From positions 35,005 through 99,004 of the forward strand of contig CAJTSL010000008.1 of assembly GCA_910578845.1 (NCBI GenBank): DNA of 64,000 nt, given 5' to 3'. The stretch's first letter is position 1; every line of letters starts with the position of its first letter. The notes under the pieces are model-generated. The model was not told where the DNA came from. It searched no databases and saw only the letters and a list, made by a program, of their open reading frames with translations. The position numbers and the translations under genes were made by a program. Of this stretch, positions 62,069-64,000 are shown piece after piece. Source of the DNA: an uncultured Lachnospiraceae bacterium (GTDB lineage Bacteria; Bacillota; Clostridia; Lachnospirales; Lachnospiraceae).

Positions 62069-63805
62069 ATGAAACAGAAAGGCACGTTAAAAAAGGTGCT
62101 CCGGTATATCAAAAAGTATTGGATCTATCTGGCGTTGTCGATTATTGCGGCTTCGGTGACAGTGGCGCTTACACTGTATCTGCCAATTCTGACAGGAGAT
62201 GCCATTGATCTGATCCTGGAAAAAGGGCGAGTGGATTTTCCGGGGATTTTTGATATTTTACAAAAAATGGCAGTTGTTATTTTCATTACGGCTTTTGCCC
62301 AATGGCTTATGAATGTATGTAACAATAAGATGACTTACCGGATCGTGCAGGATGTCAGGGACGAGGCATTCCGTAAAATAGAGATTTTGCCGTTAAAATA
62401 TATTGACGGACATTCTTACGGCGAGATTGTGAGCCGTGTCATTGCCGACGTGGATCAGTTTGCGGATGGCCTGCTGATGGGATTTACCCAGTTTTTCACC
62501 GGTGTCATTACGATCATCGGCACGCTTGGATTCATGCTTAGCATTCATATCGGGATTACCGGAGTCGTTGTTTTGATCACGCCATTATCGTTTTTGGTAG
62601 CGAGTTTTATCGCGAAGAAGACGTTTACAATGTTTAAGTTACAGTCCGAGACAAGAGGAGAGCAAACGGCCTTCATTGATGAAATGGTAGGCAACCAGAA
62701 GATTGTGCAGGCTTTTTCCTATGAGGACGAATCATTGGAGAAATTTGATGAGATCAATGACAGGCTACAGAAAGCTTCTTTAAAGGCGATCTTTTTCTCT
62801 TCGATCACCAACCCTTCCACGCGGTTTGTGAACAACTTAGTGTATGCCGGTGTGGCGATTTCCGGCGCTATACTTGCAATAAAGGGTGGCATCAGTGTAG
62901 GGCAGCTCTCTTGTTTCTTAAGCTATGCGAACCAATATACGAAGCCTTTTAATGAGATTTCAGGTGTCGTAACGGAATTGCAGAATGCGCTTGCCTGTGC
63001 GGGAAGGATTTTTGAGCTGATCGAAGAAGAGCCGCAGATCCCGGAACCGGATAATGCGGTTGCCCTACAGCATGCAGACGGCACGGTATCGTTAGAGGAC
63101 GTTTCTTTTTCCTATGTGCCGGATAAGAAATTGATCACGGACTTTAACCTGGCGGTCAGGCCAGGGCAGAGAGTAGCGATCGTAGGGCCTACCGGATGTG
63201 GAAAAACAACTGTTATTAATTTGCTGATGCGCTTTTATGATGTGGATGCGGGAGCGATCCGCGTAAATGGGCATGATATCAGGGAAGTGACCAGGAAGAG
63301 CCTGCGTGGCAGCTATGGCATGGTGTTGCAGGAAACCTGGTTAAAGAGCGGGACGATACGCGACAATATTGTTATGGGAAAACCGGATGCTACGGAGGAA
63401 GAGATTGTTGCGGCGGCAAAAGCATCTCATGCACATAGCTTTATCAAGCGGCTTCCGAATGGTTATGACACCGTGATCACAGAGGATGGGGGAAACCTGT
63501 CCCAGGGACAGAAACAGTTGTTATGTATTGCCAGGGTCATGTTGTGCCTGCCGCCTATGCTCATTCTTGATGAGGCGACATCTTCCATTGATACGCGAAC
63601 CGAGATCAAGATCCAGAAGGCATTTGCTGCCATGATGCAAGGCAGAACGAGCTTCATTGTCGCGCATAGGCTTTCCACGATACGGGAAGCGGACGTCATC
63701 CTGGTCATGAAAGATGGGAACATCATTGAACAGGGGAACCACGAGACGCTGCTGGCATTAAACGGTTTCTATGCAAACCTGTATCAGAGCCAGTTTGCGA
63801 GATAA
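62069..63805 (+). CDS. ABC exporter subunit with canonical ATPase motifs
   Basis: The 578-residue half-exporter has six TM segments (about residues 15-310) and an ATPase domain with Walker A GPTGCGKTT, signature LSQGQKQ and Walker B MLILDEATSSID with catalytic Glu. It pairs with the upstream gene as a heterodimeric exporter. ATG 62069 has GGAGG at 62054-62058, 10 bp upstream; a TTG at 62060 is too close to that site. About 108 bp separate the two genes and a weak promoter between them cannot be excluded. Confidence 0.9.
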   Translation: MKQKGTLKKVLRYIKKYWIYLALSIIAASVTVALTLYLPILTGDAIDLILEKGRVDFPGIFDILQKMAVVIFITAFAQWLMNVCNNKMTYRIVQDVRDEAFRKIEILPLKYIDGHSYGEIVSRVIADVDQFADGLLMGFTQFFTGVITIIGTLGFMLSIHIGITGVVVLITPLSFLVASFIAKKTFTMFKLQSETRGEQTAFIDEMVGNQKIVQAFSYEDESLEKFDEINDRLQKASLKAIFFSSITNPSTRFVNNLVYAGVAISGAILAIKGGISVGQLSCFLSYANQYTKPFNEISGVVTELQNALACAGRIFELIEEEPQIPEPDNAVALQHADGTVSLEDVSFSYVPDKKLITDFNLAVRPGQRVAIVGPTGCGKTTVINLLMRFYDVDAGAIRVNGHDIREVTRKSLRGSYGMVLQETWLKSGTIRDNIVMGKPDATEEEIVAAAKASHAHSFIKRLPNGYDTVITEDGGNLSQGQKQLLCIARVMLCLPPMLILDEATSSIDTRTEIKIQKAFAAMMQGRTSFIVAHRLSTIREADVILVMKDGNIIEQGNHETLLALNGFYANLYQSQFAR

Positions 63806-63813
63806 AGGTTACG

Positions 63814-63909
63814 ATAAGTGTAAGTTGTCAAAAGTGTAAGCTGTCATAAGTGTAAGTTTTAATAAGTATAAGTTGTAATAAGCGTAAGTTATAGCAAGTG
63901 TAGGATATA
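63814..63909. repeat. Six 16-bp tandem repeats after the ABC exporter
   Basis: The unit ATAAGTGTAAGTTGTC recurs six times with 1-6 changes per copy, in phase and without spacers (starts at 63814, 63830, 63846, 63862, 63878 and 63894). It is not a CRISPR array. The unit length is not a multiple of three, so it is not a coding repeat. A role in transcription termination or replication slippage is possible. Confidence 0.85.
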
Positions 63910-63911
63910 GG

Positions 63912-63944
63912 TTGAAAAATCATGCTGATACAATGATTTTTCAA
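63912..63944. other. 12-bp perfect AT-rich inverted repeat
   Basis: Arms 63912-63923 and 63933-63944 pair perfectly around a 9-nt loop, just after the tandem repeats. No T-run follows the stem on either strand, so it is not a clear terminator. Confidence 0.6.
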
Positions 63945-64000
63945 GCTGCAATTTGAGTCAGAGCCGGGGATATGCCTTGATTGCATGTCATCGCAGTAAA

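Noticed and set aside
63814..63909. CRISPR-like repeat array
   Set aside because: Units are contiguous 16-mers without spacers and too short; no cas gene is near.

Overview
The window comes from a Gram-positive anaerobe of the class Clostridia, most likely a Lachnospiraceae member. This is inferred from moderate GC content, strong GGAGG ribosome-binding sites, sigma-A promoters of the TTGACA-N17-TATAAT kind, lipobox lipoproteins, an LCP-family cell-wall protein, BmrCD-like paired ABC exporters, a ClpC and a type 2 PyrF. It is a normal chromosomal segment. No tRNA, rRNA, CRISPR array, transposase or integrase was seen.

Layout. 1-2.5 kb: the tail of a protein with a Hint (hedgehog/intein) domain and a lipoprotein. 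2.5-16.9 kb: two chemoreceptors and a PAS-GAF-GGDEF protein, interrupted by a two-gene cassette (4755-11024) that I identify as RADAR. It consists of a large P-loop ATPase (RdrA) and a 917-residue divergent adenosine deaminase (RdrB) with its metal site intact. Next to it, on the minus strand, is an Agr-like GHKL kinase with a LytTR regulator, whose promoter carries a 21-bp-phased direct repeat. 17.0-20.2 kb: a pair of short ABC half-transporters. 20.5-37.3 kb: a dense signalling block with a hybrid kinase, two receiver/HD-GYP proteins (one with a broken HD motif), a PAS kinase, cheR-cheB-cheY-cheA-cheW, a chemoreceptor, a free-standing Hpt protein and a second hybrid kinase. 37.4-42.2 kb: lipoproteins, a membrane-anchored lipase-like hydrolase behind a possible Pho-type operator, and a YdcF/SanA-like protein. 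42.3-45.8 kb: a degenerate Nudix protein and the pyrimidine genes pyrF and pyrE around an AI-2E-family transporter. 45.9-48.6 kb: two small membrane proteins and an N-terminally extended M29 aminopeptidase. 48.75-52.2 kb: purE-purM-purN-purD. 52.2-60.1 kb: a zinc-ribbon/HTH protein, an SH3-domain membrane protein, a GntR repressor, clpC, a small unknown protein, radA and an LCP protein. 60.2-63.8 kb: a heterodimeric ABC exporter, followed by a short array of 16-bp tandem repeats.

How the genes work together. The chemotaxis proteins form a core CheA-W-Y-R-B set without cheC, cheD or cheX in the window. They are embedded among phosphorelay parts (hybrid kinases, Hpt, receiver-HD-GYP), which suggests joint control of motility and c-di-GMP. 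RADAR is the clearest defence system here. The pur and pyr genes supply late nucleotide-synthesis steps. All functional calls come from motifs read in the translated sequence; no database search was run.
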